A DNA stretch of 64,000 bases. Origin: Hormiphora californensis (Eukaryota > Ctenophora > Tentaculata > Cydippida > Pleurobrachiidae). Position numbers and translations under genes: made by a program. Under the pieces are notes generated by a model that was not told the origin of the DNA, searched no databases, and worked only from the letters and a program-made list of their open reading frames with translations. Shown here piece by piece: positions 53,101 to 64,000 of this stretch (position 1 is the stretch's first letter; each line of letters begins with the position of its first letter). The DNA lies in assembly GCA_020137815.1 (NCBI GenBank), contig CM035352.1:7794905-7858904 (forward strand), in the 5' to 3' direction.

Positions 53101-56100
53101 AATACAGGACATCAGATATTACACTAACCTACACAGACTCCCTGCCACTCATAACTCCCCTCAGGACATGGTTGACAGATATTGCCCTGTAGAACAGTAC
53201 CCGGTTCACACTGAACACAGCGACCTCTCTCCAACCTGTGTAGTGAGAATGAAAGTTGTCATCACGCGTGAAATATGACGTCACGCGTGAGATATGACGT
53301 CACGTGGTATCACATGTCACGTGGTATCACGTGTCACGTCTCCACCAACCTGTGCTGGTCAGGACACCTCTCACAGGTCCTGGGGTCCAGGTAGAATGAG
53401 AAGGAGGGACAATCACACTGACCACTCTCCTTATCACACACTGGATCTGATCCAACACACTGACAAGCATCACAGTTGTCACCATAGTAACCATCAGCAC
53501 AGACAGTACATTGTCGGTCCTCGTAGTTGTCGGGACAGTCACACTGTCCCGTAATGACGTCACAGGTTCCGTCATATGCAGCAGGACCACAGTTACATCT
53601 TGTACATTCTCTACCGTAGTAACCCTCCTGTGGGGGGGGGGCGGTGTTAACATTACCCTGGTAACCATGGTAACTAAATCTAGTAACCAAGAAATATGGT
53701 AACCATTGTATGGTATGTATTTAACTTTAGTAACCAAGAAACATGGTTACCTTGGTGACCAAGAAACATGGTAACCCTGGTAACTAAGATCCCTTACCGC
53801 ACACTCAGTACAGGCATCCCCGGTAAACCCTGTAGCACAGGTGCAGTCTCCAGTCCTCACGTCACATGATGTAGTTCCCGCGTCTTCAGGGTTACACTGG
53901 CACTCTAGTGGGGTGGTAATTTGTTAGGAGAGGAGGTTAGGGTTTACACTGGTCACTGACACTCCATTGGAGGGATCTCGAGGGTCATTACCCCAATACC
54001 CTATAATTATCAATTAGGGTAATTACTAAGTATTAATTAGGGTAATTACTAAGTATTAATTAATTACCTGTACACTGATAGTTATCAAAGAAGGTTCCCT
54101 CCAGACAGTATCTACAGGTACTACCTGTGATGACCTGATACTCAGGACAAACCTTACATGTCCTCTCGTCAACATAGGGCCTGTCACCTGGAGAGAGAGA
54201 GAGAGGATATCAGGGATATGAATAGTCACTGGAACTACCGAGAGCATAAAACTATGATAACCATATCTGTTACCATTGAAACAGGAGCAACAAGAACTCA
54301 CCCCTGCAGGGACACTGCCCATAGGAATCACACCGGCCATGTCGACTGTGGTCTGGATCACACCCACATTCAACACACAACCTTCCCTTCTTGTAGTACC
54401 CTGCCTGATAGAGAGAGAGATTGTTATCAAGTTTGTTACAACTTACAGAAGTGTGGTTACCATGGTTACTATTTATTACAGAAGGGTGTCACGGTAAATA
54501 CCATTTATAATCGGTAAAAACCTTCTCACTTTGACCAACCTAATCTCTAAAAACTTTCCCATTTGGACCCAACTAATCTCTAAGAAAATTTCCCACCTTA
54601 ACCCTCCTAATCTCTAAGAAACTTTTCCACTTTGACCCACCTAATCTCTAAGAAACTTTGTCACTTTGATCTACCTTATCTCTAAGAAACTTTCCCACTT
54701 TTACCCACCTAATCTCTAAGAAAATTTCCCACTTTGACCCACCTAATCTCTTAGAAACATTCCCATTCTGACCCACCTAATCTCTAAGAAACTTTCTCAC
54801 TTTGACCCACCTTATCTCTAAGAAACCTTCTCACTTTGACCCACCTTATCTCTAAGAAACCTTCTCACTTTGACCCACCTTATCTCTAAGAAACCTTCTC
54901 ACTTTGACCCACCTTATCTCTAAGAAACCTTCTCACTTTGACCCACCTTATCTCTAAGAAACCTTCTCACTTTGACCCACCTTATCTCTAAGAAACCTTC
55001 TCACTTTGACCCACCTTATCTCTAAGAAACCTTCTCACTTTGACCCACCTTATCTCTAAGAAACCTTCTCACTTTGACCCACCTTATCTCTAAGAAACCT
55101 TCTCACTTTGACCCACCTTATCTTTAAGAAACCGTCTCACTTTGACCCACCTTATCTCTAAGAAACCTTCTCACTTTGACCCACCTTATCTCTAAGGAAC
55201 CTTCTCACTTTGACCCACCTTATCTCTAAGAAACCTTCTCACTTTGACCCACCTTATCTCTAAGAAACCTTCTCACTTTGACCCACCTTATCTTTAAGAA
55301 ACCGTCTCACTTTGACCCACCTTATCTCTAAGAAACCTTCTCACTTTGACCCACCTTATCTCTAAGAAACCTTCTCACTTTGACCCACCTTATCTCTAAG
55401 AAACCTTCTCACTTTGACCCACCTTATCTCTAAGAAACCTTCTCACTTTGACCCACCTTATCTCTAAGAAACCTTCTCACTTTGACCCACCTTATCTCTA
55501 AGAAACCTTCTCACTTTGACCCACCTTATCTCTAAGAAACCTTCTCACTTTGACCCACCTTATCTCTAAGAAACTTTCTCACTTTGACCCACCTTATCTC
55601 TAAGAAACCTTCTCACTTTGACCCACCTTATCTCTAAGAAACCTTCTCACTTTGACCCACCTTATCTCTAAGAAACCTTCTCACTTTGACCCACCTTATC
55701 TCTAAGAAAATTTCCCATTTTAACCCACCTAATCTCTAAGAAACTATGGTAACATTTACCTCACAAGAGTCACATTTATCGCCGGTGTAACCCGCTTCAC
55801 AGTCGCACACTCCAGTAATACTGTCACAGGTCTGGTCAACAGATCCCACTACACTACACTCACAACCTGGGGGAGGGGGACATGTCATTTCAACGAATCT
55901 AAATAACTGGTTTAGATAATGTTGATGATATAATGGTACAGTCGGACCCCGATTTAGTGGCCCCCGATTTAGTGGCACCCCGATTTAGTGGCAGGATTTT
56001 TTTCCCCCAAAAATTTTTTTTGATTTTTTTTGAAAATTTTTCAAAGGAATACCAGCCACGTCCGAATCGTGTTTCGAATCAGTGAATCTTATCACATGTC

Positions 56101-57998
56101 CTGCTGCTAATTAGACGGTTTGGAACGAACCGATATATGATCCCCATGGGGGCCATTGAATCATAAGTTCACCAAGCGTCAAAATTTCGATTCGATGGGG
56201 ATCACGTTTCGATTCGTTCCGAACCGTCTAATTAGCAGCAGGAAATGCGATAAGATGCACCGATTCGAAACACGATTCGGACGTGGCTGGTATACCTTTA
56301 AAAAATTTAAAACTTTTTTTGCAAAATTTTACAGTACGATTGTCAATGCTTTGATCAGTGCTCCCCATAAATTTTGAGAGAAAAAGTTATTTTGAAATTT
56401 TGATACTTCCTCACCCGCTTAGGGTGCCCCGATTTGGCATGGTATCACGTATCGGTTCGTTTCGAACCGTCTAATTAGCAACAGGACATGCGATAAGATG
56501 CACTGATTCGAAAAACGATTCGGACGGGCTGGTATAACTTAGAAAATTTTTCACAATTTTTTTGAAAAATTTATTTGATAGTTTTCTATTTCTAATCAGA
56601 AATGATCATGTAATCAATACATAAATATTGCATATAACAGTTAGAGGTGTCTTTAGTCTTAGTATAGCATTTTGGGCATAAAATAGGTTTTTATGGGCCA
56701 AATATGGCTCGCCCCGATTTAGTGGCACCCCGATTTAGTGGCAGGATTTCTTTCCCCCGAGGATGCCACTAAATCGGGGTCCGACTGTAGTTGATAGGCC
56801 ATTACAACACTGAGTCATTGTTGCTGGAACAACAAAATGTTGGTATTCCCAAAGGGAAGAACAGGAAATCTGTCACTTACTAGCACAAACACCATCTCTC
56901 AGGTAGGATTCATCTGGACAGTAGTTGCACTGGTTGTTCTCAATGAATGACCCTTCTGGACACTTTTCGCACTGCCCGTCTCTTACCACCTGACCAAGAC
57001 AGGGTGGGTTGAACGGGGGGACGGTGGTGGGATGTATAGCAAGACAGGATCGGTTTTATATCAAGGGGAGAGGGATGTATACTTTGTATAGTAAGGCGAC
57101 GTGCTTTAACAAACAAATCAGGAGAAACTGTCATGTATAACTGAGATAGTTAGATATGGTGATGACCATAAAAACACAGGCCTACCTCTGGGCTTGCCAG
57201 CACAGTAATTACCACCCATGACTTACAAGGTTTTCAGGGCAGGTATCGCACGTTCTGGGATCCTTGTAGTAGGCAATGGATGTATCACAAGGGCACTGTC
57301 CTGTCCTCTCATCACATTGACTATCCTGACTAGTCTCAGGATTACAGTTACATGCCTCACACTCTCCAGAGGCAGAGGAACGGTAGAAGTTCTCCTGGGA
57401 ATGGGAGGGGGAGAGGGGGTGAAGTTAGGGAGACTGAAAGATAGAGAGGGGAAGACTGAAAGGGACTCCCGGGAGGGAGGTATAGTTCATTGTTGATCAA
57501 GGATCATGTTGATAAAATGACGGTTTAGTGTCTGTCATCCAAATGAGGGTGCAGTAGTGTTTGACAGTGGGTAAGTTGCAAATAAGGGTAGTCTGACAGT
57601 GTCCTTCAAATGAGGGTGCTGCAGTATTCACCTGGCAGTGCTCACAGCGGGGTCCCCTGTAGTTATCGAGACAGGCACACTCTCCAGATACAGGATTACA
57701 CACATTATCCACGGACCCAACCCCGTCACACTCGCATTCTGAAAGGAATTCAGGGTTTGTAAGAGTTCTAGAGAGCTCTCCGAACTCTTCCTCCCTGCCT
57801 CCGATAATGATCTGTAGGGACTGCAACGCTTTACCGAATTCCAATGGAGCTACGTACAAGTAGGGCAGTAACAATTCTAAACGAGGTACCTTGGCAAGAA
57901 CCGTCCCTGAACCAGGTTCCATCTTGACAGTAGGTACATCTGTTGTCCTCAACAAAGGATCCTGCAGGACACCGTCTACACTCCCCATTAACCAACAC
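50170..57998 (-). CDS. Laminin-type EGF repeat protein, 17 exons visible, 5' end outside or beyond an interrupted intron
   Basis: Exons in coding order: 57890-57998, 57632-57738, 57227-57394, 56881-56989, 55760-55866, 54302-54404, 54068-54187, 53798-53904, 53350-53627, 53129-53235, 52791-53001, 52492-52646, 51920-52345, 51583-51786, 51212-51415, 50442-50569, 50170-50256 (stop 50170-50172). These sum to 2730 nt, 909 residues, with all phases consistent. Laminin-EGF modules alternate with a shorter Cys motif: CNCxP...CD..TGQC.C followed by Y.DPRTCExCP and G.C..CP.G(S/T)(F/Y). Examples are GSVDNVCNPVSGECACLDNY and SFYLDPRTCERCPDQH. The C-terminus (from 50569) is not EGF-like: TGWEKKCLPDNEGSCDGF then TLDCGDDPIQKF. 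No membrane segment is seen, so the product is probably extracellular matrix or secreted, calcium or partner binding unknown. The first visible exon starts in phase 0 with VLVNGECRRCP; upstream lies a minisatellite and LINE. Confidence 0.85.
54509..55740. repeat. 34-bp minisatellite, about 36 copies, in an intron of the EGF gene
   Basis: Unit CTCACTTTGACCCACCTTAT CTCTAAGAAACCTT; the middle copies are nearly identical and the outer copies diverge. On the transcribed strand every unit contains CTTAG and AAG/GTGGGT, which look like splice acceptor and donor sites. The array begins some 20 bases from the donor of the exon at 55760-55866. Confidence 0.95.
55939..56787. mobile_element. 849-bp pogo/Tigger-like element in an intron of the EGF gene
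   Basis: Ends CAGTCGGACCCCGATTTAGT and its inverse, TA on both sides. The subterminal motif CCCCGATTTAGTGGCA is repeated three times at the left and twice at the right. Inside, AACCGTCTAATTAGCAGCAG and neighbouring sequence form an internal inverted repeat (about 56050-56130 versus 56215-56300) with a third copy near 56455-56535. No transposase. Confidence 0.85.
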
Positions 57999-58186
57999 CT
58001 GTAGAAAGTATAGTAGAGGTACCACTGTCTGAACATTGGCCTGACAGGGTTACCATGGAAACATGGGGTTACATCAGCTGTGGTTCGTAACCACTGGTTA
58101 CACATTCAAGCATCCATGTGCCCCCATCCTAACCCCTGTGCCCCCTCCCTAGCCGCTATGTCCCCACCCCTGTGCCCCCTTCCAGC

Positions 58187-60460
58187 CCCCCATGTGTTCC
58201 CCCTTTCTTACACTGTCATCCCCCCATGTGTTCCCCCTTTCTTACACTGTCATCCCCCCATGTGTTCCCCCTTTCTTACACTGTCATCCCCCCATGTGTT
58301 CCCCCTTTCTTACACTGTCATCCCCCCATGTGTTCCCCATTTCTTACACTGTCATCCCCCCATCTGTTCCCCCTTTCTTACACTGTCACCCCCCATGTGT
58401 TCCCCATTTCTTACACTGTCATCCCCCCATCTGTTCCCCCTTTCTTACACTGTCATCCCCCCATGTGTTCCCCCTTTCTTACACTGTCATCCCCCCATGT
58501 GTTCCCCCTTTCTTACACTGTCAGCCCCCCATGTGTTCCCCATGTGTTCCCCCTTTCTTACACTGTCATCCCCCCATGTGTTCCCCCTTTCTTACACTGT
58601 CATCCCCCCATGTGTTCCCTATTTCTTACACTGTCATCCCCACATGTGTTCCCCCTTTCTTACACTGTCATCCCCCCATGTGTTCCCCATTTCTTACACT
58701 GTCATCCCCCCATGTGTTCCCCCTTTCTTACACTGTCATCCCCCCATGTGTTCCCCCTTTCTTACACTGTCATCCCCCCATGTGTTCCCTATTTCTTACA
58801 CTGTCATCCCCACATGTGTTCCCCCTTTCTTACACTGTCATCCCCCCATGTGTTCCCCATTTCTTACACTGTCATCCCCCCATGTGTCCCCCTTTCTTAC
58901 ACTGTCATCCCCCCATGTGTTCCCCCTTTCTTACACTGTCATCCCCCCATGTGTTCCCCCTTTCTTACACTGTCATCCCCCATGTGTTCCCCCTTTCTTA
59001 CACTGTCATCCCCCCATGTGTTCCCCCTTTCTTACACTGTCATCCCCCCATGTGTTCCCCCTTTCTTACACTGTCATCCCCCCATGTGTTCCCCCTTTCT
59101 TACACTGTCATCCCCCCATGTGTTCCCTATTTCTTACACTGTCATCCCCCCATGTGTTCCCCCTTTCTTACACTGTCATCCCCCCATGTGTTCCCCCTTT
59201 CTTACACTGTCATCCCCCCATGTGTTCCCCCTTTCTTACACTGTCATCCCCCCCATGTGTTCCCCCTTTCTTACACTGTCATCCCCCCATGTGTTCCCCC
59301 TTTCTTACACTGTCATCCCCCATGTGTTCCCCCTTTCTTACACTGTCATCCCCCCATGTGTTCCCCCTTTCTTACACTGTCATCCCCCCATGTGTTCCCC
59401 CTTTCTTACACTGTCATCCCCCCATGTGTTCCCCCTTTCTTACACTGTCATCCCCCCATGTGTACCCCCTTTCTTACACTGTCATCCCCCCATGTGTTCC
59501 CCCTTTCTTACACTGTCATCCCCCCATGTGTTCCCTATTTCTTACAATGTCATCCCCCCATGTGTTCCCCCTTTCTTACACTGTCATCCCCCCATGTGTT
59601 CCCCATTTCTTACACTGTCATCCCCCCATGTGTTCCCCCTTTCTTACACTGTCATCCCCCCATGTGTTCCCTATTTCTTACACTGTCACCCCCCCATGTG
59701 TTCCCCCCCTTTCTTACACTGTCATCCCCCCATGTGTTCCCTATTTCTTACACTGTCATCCCCCCATGTGTTCCCCCTTTCTTACACTGTCATCCCCCAT
59801 GTGTTCCCCATTTCTTACACTGTCATCCCCCCATGTGTTCCCTATTTCTTACACTGTCATCCCCCCATGTGTTCCCCCTTTCTTACACTGTCATCCCCCC
59901 ATGTGTTCCCCCTTTCTTACACTGTCATCCCCCCATGTGTTCCCCCTTTCTTACACTGTCATCCCCCCATGTGTTCCCCAATTTCTTACACTGTCATCCC
60001 CCCATGTGTTCCCCCTTTCTTACACTGTCATCCCCCCATGTGTTCCCTATTTCTTACACTGTCATCCCTCCCATGTGTTCCCCCTTTCTTACACTGTCAT
60101 CCCCCCATGTGTTCCCCATTTCTTACACTGTCATCCCCCCATGTGTTCCCCCTTTCTTACACTGTCATCCCCCATGTGTTCCCCATTTCTTACACTGTCA
60201 TCCCCCCATGTGTTCCCCCTTTCTTACACTGTCATCCCCCCATGTGTTCCCCCTTTCTTACACTGTCATCCCCCCATGTGTTCCCCATATCTTACACTGT
60301 CATCCCCCCATGTGTTCCCCATTTCTTACAATGTCATCCCCCCATGTGTTCCCCCTTTCTTACACTGTCATCCCCCCATGTGTTCCCCATTTCTTACACT
60401 GTCATCCCCCCATGTGTTCCCCCTTTCTTACACTGTCATCCCCCCATGTGTTCCCTGGCA
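58187..60460. repeat. 34-bp minisatellite, about 67 copies
   Basis: Unit CCCATGTGTTCCCCCTTTCT TACACTGTCATCCC, variants CCCAT, CCTAT and one-base C indels. It has no stop codon in any plus-strand frame, so all three frames stay open for 800-1100 codons and one fuses to the LINE ORF1 that follows. I do not regard it as protein coding. Confidence 0.95.
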
Positions 60461-61605
60461 CTGATGTTATCAAAGGTTGTCCCCCCACCAAGTCTTGTAC
60501 GCTATTCCACCCCAAGATTTGCAAGTACAACCGGAGAGGAGAGGCCTGCCCAGATTTTGTTGCTGACAAGCGGAGCTGCACCCATTCTCATGTTACCTCC
60601 GTGCAGCAAAAACCTCCCGTTAAAACTGCAGAAAGTCGCGTGGTCCAGCACAGCGTACCCCAAACAGATCCCCTTTTTCGGAACCGCAGCTTAGAAGAGT
60701 CCATCAGGGATATCCCTCACCTTATGAGGGGATCACGCAACTGCCACCAATCTGCTCCCATCAACTCCAGGGTGCCCCCTCCCCAGCAAACCAATCCCAT
60801 AATTGCACCTCCCCATCGGGACGACTCCATGGCGCCCCCTCCCCAGCAATTCAACCCCATGGCGCCCCCTACCCAGCAGTTCAAACCCACCAAGCCCCCT
60901 CCCCAGCAGTACAACCCCACAGCTGCATCTCCCCATTGGGACGACTCCATGGCGCCCCCTACCCAACAATTAAACCCCATGGCGCCCCCTCCTCAACAAC
61001 TCAACCCCATGGCGCCCCCTACCCAGCAGTTCAAGTCCACCATGCCCCCTCCTCAACAGTTCAACAACATAGCGCCCCCTCCTCAGCAGTTCAACACCAT
61101 GGCACCCCCTACGCAGCAGTTCATCCCCACGGTACCTCCTCCTCAACAGTTCATCCCCACGGTACCCCCTCCTCAACTGACCTATCACACGGTGCCCCTT
61201 CAGCAGACCTGCCCAACGGCACCACAGCGGTACAATACCACATTTCCCCCTCCTCAACTGAACTGCCCCCTTGCACCACCTCCTCCAGAGTATACCACGG
61301 TGCCCTACCCCCCACAGTTCCATACCACAGTGCCCCCGACCCATCAATACAGCCCTATGATACCTCCTCCCCAGCAGTACTGCAACCCACAACAGTACGA
61401 CGCCATGGTACCTCCTTCTCAACTGTACAGCACCATGGTACCCTCCCAACCTGCTTGTTACCCACTTCCGACTTCGGTCCAGCCAGGGGAAATAACAACA
61501 TATCATCAGGTCATAGCAATTCCGAGGACGTCTCCCTTCTTCCAAACACCATCAATGTTCGGTCTACAACCCCCAACCAACCCTATTCATCCTTACTATT
61601 GTTAA
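60461..61605 (+). pseudogene. LINE ORF1: CCCH-like zinc finger and Pro/Gln-rich repeats
   Basis: Directly after the minisatellite the frame reads a Cys/His segment, CTLFHPKICKYNRRGEAC then CTHSH (about 60497-60590), resembling a CCCH zinc finger. From about 60770 to 61440 a 12-residue repeat of the type NPMAPPTQQF follows, ending at TAA 61603-61605. A nucleic-acid-binding role for ORF1 is known for LINEs. Its natural start is not identifiable because the frame continues into the minisatellite. Confidence 0.55.
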
Positions 61606-62835
61606 ATGCTGGGACTGGAGGCTTGAACACGGCTGCAGGAAGCAAAAATGAATGGAAGATGGAAGCGCTTCGTATGATGGTAGAGGACGAGGCGGCATCC
61701 AATCACTCCATTCCCTTCATTCTTGTCTCCGAATCATGGTTCAAGTCCTACAACAGAGGGTCCTCTGTCGCTATTCCGGGATACTCTCTTTACAGGGCAG
61801 ACCGTGACAGAAGGATCGGTGGCGGCGTTGCCCTCTTTGCCCATGAAAACCTCCCGGCTACATCCACCTTACAGTTTGACAATTCTGTTTGTCAGGGAGT
61901 AATTTGCTATTTCCAAACTATCAAATGGTGTGTGGCTGTCTTCTACAGGCCTCCTAGTGCTACTCTGCAGGAGTTTACCGAACTAATAGATTTTGCTCGG
62001 AGCTCCTTAGCTGACCTGCCAGATGATTCAACCATCGTTTTTGGAGGTGACCTTAATTTCCCTGAAATCGACTGGGATTCTCTCTCACTGAATTTCAACA
62101 ATCGTGGAAACTCAGGCGCTGCTAGTATTCTGTTTGAGCTCATGTCAGAGTTCTTCCTGACCCAGGTGATTGATACGGCGACTAGAGGTAACAACATTCT
62201 GGACATACTCTTGACTAATCGCCCCACGCTAGCGACTAGAATATCAGCTACCGACACTCGCATGTCTGATCACCGGTTGGTTGATGTTGCTCTCTCAGTG
62301 TCTCCGTCACTATCAGACAGGGAACACCAGTATCCTCCCATCATTGGATTCCGAGCTCTAGATTTTAATCGTGGTGACTTAGACAAACTCAAGAAACCAA
62401 TCTCTGACTTTGACTGGGCTGGACTTCAATCGTCCACGTCACCTGAATCCTTCCCCGAACACTTCACCAGAGCGCTCCTTCAGATCTGCCAAGATCACCT
62501 CCCCCTCAGACGCCCTACATCTGGAAGACCTAAAGTGTGCAATGGTATTCGCCGGAGAAAAGGACGCGTCAAAGCAAAGATAGCTGCTCTCATGTCCCTC
62601 CCTACTTCTAACCAAGCTGCTCTCAGTTCAGCCCAGAGAAAACTCGTTGCCCTAGAGGAAGAAATGGCCCAGGCAATCGTGAACAGAATTGAGTCTCGTG
62701 AACAGAAGGTGATCGGAAACTTAAAACTAAATCCCAAAGTTTTCTTTAATTACGCTAAATCACTTAACCGGCTCGATTCATCCATCAAGCTACTCTTTGA
62801 CCCTGATGGCTCTGCAGTCACTGACCCTGTAGGCT
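61590..62835 (+). pseudogene. LINE apurinic-type endonuclease domain
   Basis: In the frame shifted relative to ORF1 (open 60936-62858) the APE-like endonuclease motifs appear in order: FILVSESWF, GGGVALFAHENL, AVFYRPPSATLQEF, GGDLNFPEIDWD (about 62042-62078), NILDILLTN and MSDHRLVDV (about 62262-62288). It nicks target DNA for target-primed reverse transcription. The frame breaks at 62836-62840, where one extra G separates it from ADLLQSKF. Confidence 0.85.
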
Positions 62836-64000
62836 ATGGCAGACCTCCTCCAGTCTAAATTCTCTTCCTCCTTCAGTGATCCTAATGCTGAAGGCCTTCA
62901 GTGGACTGCCCCGGAAACAGTACCTCAGTTCCCTTTCCCTGACATGTTACAGACTGACATTCATGCCGATATCATAACTGTCCTGAAAGACCTGAAACCC
63001 TAGTTCCGGATCTGGCCCTGATGGTATACCTGCTCTACTACTTAAACACTGCTGTGTATGAACTCGCTACTCCCCTATCAATAATTTGGAAAACGTCACT
63101 TGAAATTAAGAATAGTCCCTAGTGTTCTACAAACGGGCCACGATATTACCTCTCCACAAGAAGGGTCCCACATCTGACCCTGGTAACTATCGGCCTATTT
63201 CCCTGACGTCACATGTTGTCAAATGCTTTGAAAGGGTCGTCAGAAAGCATTTTGTGGACTATGTCGAGAATAACAACCTACTTTCCCCTAACCAGCACGG
63301 TTTCCGTAGTGGGAAAAGTTGTCTGACACAACTTCTAGACCATCTAGGTGATGTTACAGATGGTCTTATAGAAGGTGTAGCTACAGACACCATCTACCTG
63401 GACTATCAAAAAGCTTTTGATTCCATAGACCATAACCTTCTGCTGAAGAAACTTCATGCTTATGGATTCCCACCATTAATTGTTGACTGGATATCATCTT
63501 TCCTTTCCGGTAGAACACAAACTGTTACTGTCCAAGGAGCTAGTTCCAGACCTATTACTATCATCAGCGGTGTTCCCCAAGGGACCGTTCTGGCTCCTAT
63601 TCTTTTCATCCTTTTTGTGAACGACCTGGATTTGGCGATATCTCATTCAAAGGTTGGTCGCTTTGCTGACGATACCCGACTTAGCAAGAGGATCAGTTGC
63701 CAGCAGGATGTCCTGGATCTTCAGGAGGACCTCGATGCTACTTTAACATGGTCCTCATTCAACAACATGAAACTACACCCGAATAAATTCGATCTACTCA
63801 TCTCAGAGCCCTTCAATGAAAATCGGTCACTCCTTCGTCATCTCCCTTTCATCGACAATTTTAGGAAGTACGTCCTCCCTGATGATGGCCTGTTAGAGGA
63901 GAAGGAATTTGTCAAGGACCTGGGTTTCACTGTTCAATCCGGCCTTTCTGGTTCTCAGCATATATCCAATCTGGCTAGCCAGGGCAAGAAGATGGCAAGC
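62836..64000 (+). pseudogene. LINE reverse transcriptase, frameshifted, runs off the window
   Basis: After several frame changes and stops between 62830 and 63125 (a TAG after KDLKP at 63000, further shifts near 63040 and 63120), a clean frame opens at 63122 and runs to the end. RT motifs: NYRPISLTSHVVKCFERVV, NQHGFRSGKSCLTQL, TIYLDYQKAFDSIDH, GVPQGTVLAPILFILFVNDL and the active-site FADDT. The motif set fits the jockey/CR1/L2 group. As sequenced the copy is inactive. Confidence 0.85.

Noticed and set aside
58080-61605. Reading frames of 794, 840 and 1137 codons in three plus-strand frames
   Set aside because: They are created by a stop-free 34-bp minisatellite; three frames carrying the same peptide pattern is a repeat signature, not protein selection. 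Only the part after 60461 has recognisable domains.

Overview
This window is animal (metazoan) nuclear DNA. The genes have many short GT-AG introns, and I can read heterotrimeric G-protein beta subunits, a GAIN/GPS adhesion-receptor-like protein and a laminin-type EGF protein. It also holds LINEs, a pogo-like transposase, many small inverted-repeat elements and an unusual density of long (CT/GA)n, (CA)n and (GACA)n tracts. The species cannot be fixed from the sequence. An early-branching or invertebrate animal such as a sponge is my guess from gene content and compact introns.

Layout. 1-3.6 kb: a broken terminal-inverted-repeat element carrying a 10-bp satellite, then a frameshifted LINE ORF1. 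3.6-5.37 kb: corrupted sequence whose last ~0.6 kb is a degraded direct copy of ~5.73-6.25 kb, so an assembly fault. 5.4-9.8 kb (minus): a complete 7-exon G beta gene. 12.6-14.7 kb (plus): a pogo-like transposase gene split by two MITEs. 21.0-22.1 kb: a complete 1.1 kb element with satellite arms. 22.7-24.8 kb (minus): a second, divergent G beta gene with one frameshift. 26-37 kb: gene-poor DNA with satellites, a 290-bp foldback MITE, a 1,565-bp near-perfect palindrome and a second low-fidelity block. 37.8-38.6 kb: a third low-fidelity block. 42.0-46.5 kb (minus): a complete 14-exon gene for a secreted/membrane protein with a hormone-receptor-like domain, a GAIN-like region, a degenerate GPS and only two membrane helices. 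50.2-58.0 kb (minus): the 3' part (17 exons) of a large laminin-EGF repeat protein. 58.2-60.5 kb: a 34-bp minisatellite. 60.5-64 kb (plus): a degenerate LINE with zinc finger, endonuclease and reverse transcriptase, running off the window.

The two G beta genes are tandem paralogues sharing four intron positions. The GPS protein and the EGF protein are neighbours on the same strand but separate genes: the former has its own signal-peptide exon and the latter its own stop. G beta subunits act downstream of receptors of the adhesion-GPCR superfamily, but nothing here shows a functional link.

Exon boundaries were placed by reading GT/AG sites and checking that phases sum to whole codons. Single-base homopolymer discrepancies recur (G beta 2, LINE ORF1, LINE ORF2), so apparent frameshifts may be sequence errors.
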